Of a DNA stretch of 64,000 bases, positions 63,121-64,000 are shown one piece after another. The notes beneath the pieces were generated by a model. That model searched no databases, was not told the origin of the DNA, and was given only the letters and a program-made list of their open reading frames with translations. Each line of letters starts with the position of its first letter. Within the stretch, counting starts at the first letter, position 1. Both the position numbers and the translations under genes were made by a program. Origin of the DNA: Natronorubrum halophilum (GTDB taxonomy: Archaea; Halobacteriota; Halobacteria; Halobacteriales; Natrialbaceae); the NCBI RefSeq assembly GCF_003670115.1, contig NZ_QQTY01000002.1:992001-1056000 (forward strand), in the 5' to 3' direction.

Positions 63121-64000
63121 CGCTGCGCGGCGTCGACCCCGAGACCGTTCGAACGGCGCTCGAGCGCGCCGATCCGCTGCCGGGAACGGCCGGTTTCGCT
63201 GGCGAACTCGACGAAACCCTCGTTCGTGACGTCCTCGGTCGAGTCCCGCTCTACGTCGAGACCGACCGCGATTCGACGACCGAGCCGGGCTCACGATGGG
63301 CGTTCGAACCCGCCGTCCTCGACGATCCGGTGGCGCTTCCGCCGGGCGCAACGCTCGAATTGGTGGAGCCCGACGCCGAACCCGAGCGCCGCTGGACGCT
63401 CCCCGCGCCGGAGCCCGAACCGGATCGAGACGCCGCCCTCGAGCGGCTCTCGAGCGCGATCCGGACCGCGACGAGCGAGGCTCGAGCCGCCGACCGCGAT
63501 ATCGCCGTCGCCTTTTCGGGCGGCGTCGACTCGGCGCTGGTCGCCGAACTCCTCGACGCACCGCTGTACGTCGTCGGCTTCCCCGACAGCCACGACGTCG
63601 ACGCCGCCAAGACGGCCGCCGACGCGATGGGACGCGAACTGACCGTCGTCGACCTCGAGCCGGCCGACCTCGAGCGCGCCGTTCCGCAGGTCGCCCGCGC
63701 GACGGGGCGCACGAACGCGATGGACGTCCAGATCGCGCTGCCGCTGTACCTCGTCGGCGAACGCGTCGCTGCCGACGGCTTCGACGCGCTGGCGGTCGGC
63801 CAGGGCGCGGACGAACTGTTCGGCGGCTACGAGAAGGTCGTCCGCCTCGATCACCGCGTCGACGCCGAAACGACCCGCGGCGCGGTGCGCGAGCAGATCG
63901 AGAGCTTGTCCGAACAGCTTCCACGAGACGTCCACGCGATCGAAGCGACGGGGCTCGCGCCGGTTGCGCCCCTGTTACACGACGCCGTCGTCGACGCGGC
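63117..64000 (+). CDS. Asparagine-synthase-like (PP-loop) protein, 3' end outside the window
   Basis: 294 residues are visible. After an acidic N-terminal part (about 1-110) comes a PP-loop ATP pyrophosphatase motif IAVAFSGGVDSALVAELL, then VGFPDSHDVDAAKTAADAMGRELTVVDLE and AVGQGADELFGGYEKVVRLDH, all typical of the synthetase domain of AsnB-like enzymes. No N-terminal Cys2 glutaminase domain is visible, so it is the single-domain haloarchaeal type, with a tRNA/RNA-thiolation or amide-forming role possible. Translation is coupled to the PHP gene by ATGA. Confidence 0.88.
   Translation, partial: MTLRGVDPETVRTALERADPLPGTAGFAGELDETLVRDVLGRVPLYVETDRDSTTEPGSRWAFEPAVLDDPVALPPGATLELVEPDAEPERRWTLPAPEPEPDRDAALERLSSAIRTATSEARAADRDIAVAFSGGVDSALVAELLDAPLYVVGFPDSHDVDAAKTAADAMGRELTVVDLEPADLERAVPQVARATGRTNAMDVQIALPLYLVGERVAADGFDALAVGQGADELFGGYEKVVRLDHRVDAETTRGAVREQIESLSEQLPRDVHAIEATGLAPVAPLLHDAVVDA

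Overview
The window is a piece of haloarchaeal chromosome. The evidence is a high GC content with strong G/C preference in third codon positions, very acidic predicted proteins, frequent ctcgag, Tat-type lipoproteins (twin Arg plus lipobox Cys), short AT-rich TATA boxes 25-35 bases upstream of start codons, and purely archaeal genes (RNase P proteins Rnp2/Rnp3, proteasome alpha, SBDS, PccX, HalOD1 and TbsP families). Gene content resembles Natrialbales-type genera; that placement is an inference. No rRNA, tRNA, CRISPR array or intact insertion sequence was recognised.

Layout. 1-4.4 kb: 3' part of an MrfA/YprA-type helicase, then a compact TumE/TumA-like toxin-antitoxin module that ends in a decayed second copy of the helicase 3' end. 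4.5-9.0 kb: purD, a class III aminotransferase and an MgtC/DUF4010 membrane protein. 9.0-11.9 kb: a PadR regulator with a candidate operator, a gene-poor stretch with two perfect hairpins, and a sequon-saturated lipoprotein. 11.9-16.2 kb: a zinc-ribbon protein, then folD and glyA (one-carbon metabolism) separated by an oppositely oriented lipoprotein gene. 16.4-20.0 kb: a 701-residue CHAT-protease protein and a TbsP-like regulator. 20.3-25.7 kb: informational cluster rnp3 - methyltransferase - rnp2 - psmA - SBDS - FUN14 - hflX. 25.8-32.6 kb: a thiolase/DUF35 pair, coiled-coil, DUF7504-like and membrane-anchored acidic proteins, a YprB/MrfB-like nuclease, a hotdog thioesterase and a free-standing HalOD1 protein. 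33.0-41.6 kb: an Na+/H+ antiporter, a lipoprotein, a beta-grasp protein ending in Cys-Cys, and a minus-strand run from pccB-pccX to pccA with a nitrilase-family and an SRPBCC gene between. 41.9-49.1 kb: a branched-chain amino-acid type ABC importer (binding protein facing livHMGF) and an NSS transporter. 49.1-52.4 kb: an SDR, a response regulator, a GDPD and a HEAT-repeat protein. 52.4-60.2 kb: a four-gene operon prkA - prkA' - DUF444 (YeaH) - spoVR. 60.7-64.0 kb: two small conserved proteins, a frameshifted GrpB pseudogene, a PHP phosphoesterase and the start of an asparagine-synthase-like gene.

How the genes work together. PccB, PccX and PccA would form a biotin-dependent acyl-CoA carboxylase. 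LivK and LivHMGF form one importer. FolD and GlyA exchange one-carbon units through tetrahydrofolate. Rnp2 and Rnp3 are RNase P subunits clustered with protein quality control and ribosome maturation genes. The two PrkA ATPase/kinases with their vWA (DUF444) and SpoVR partners form a conserved stress module, here with a duplicated kinase. The most unusual items are the toxin-antitoxin module framed by duplicated helicase sequence, the CHAT protein, the thiolase with Ser at the acyl-Cys position, the Cys-Cys-ending ubiquitin-fold protein, and the hairpin-bearing gene-free stretches.
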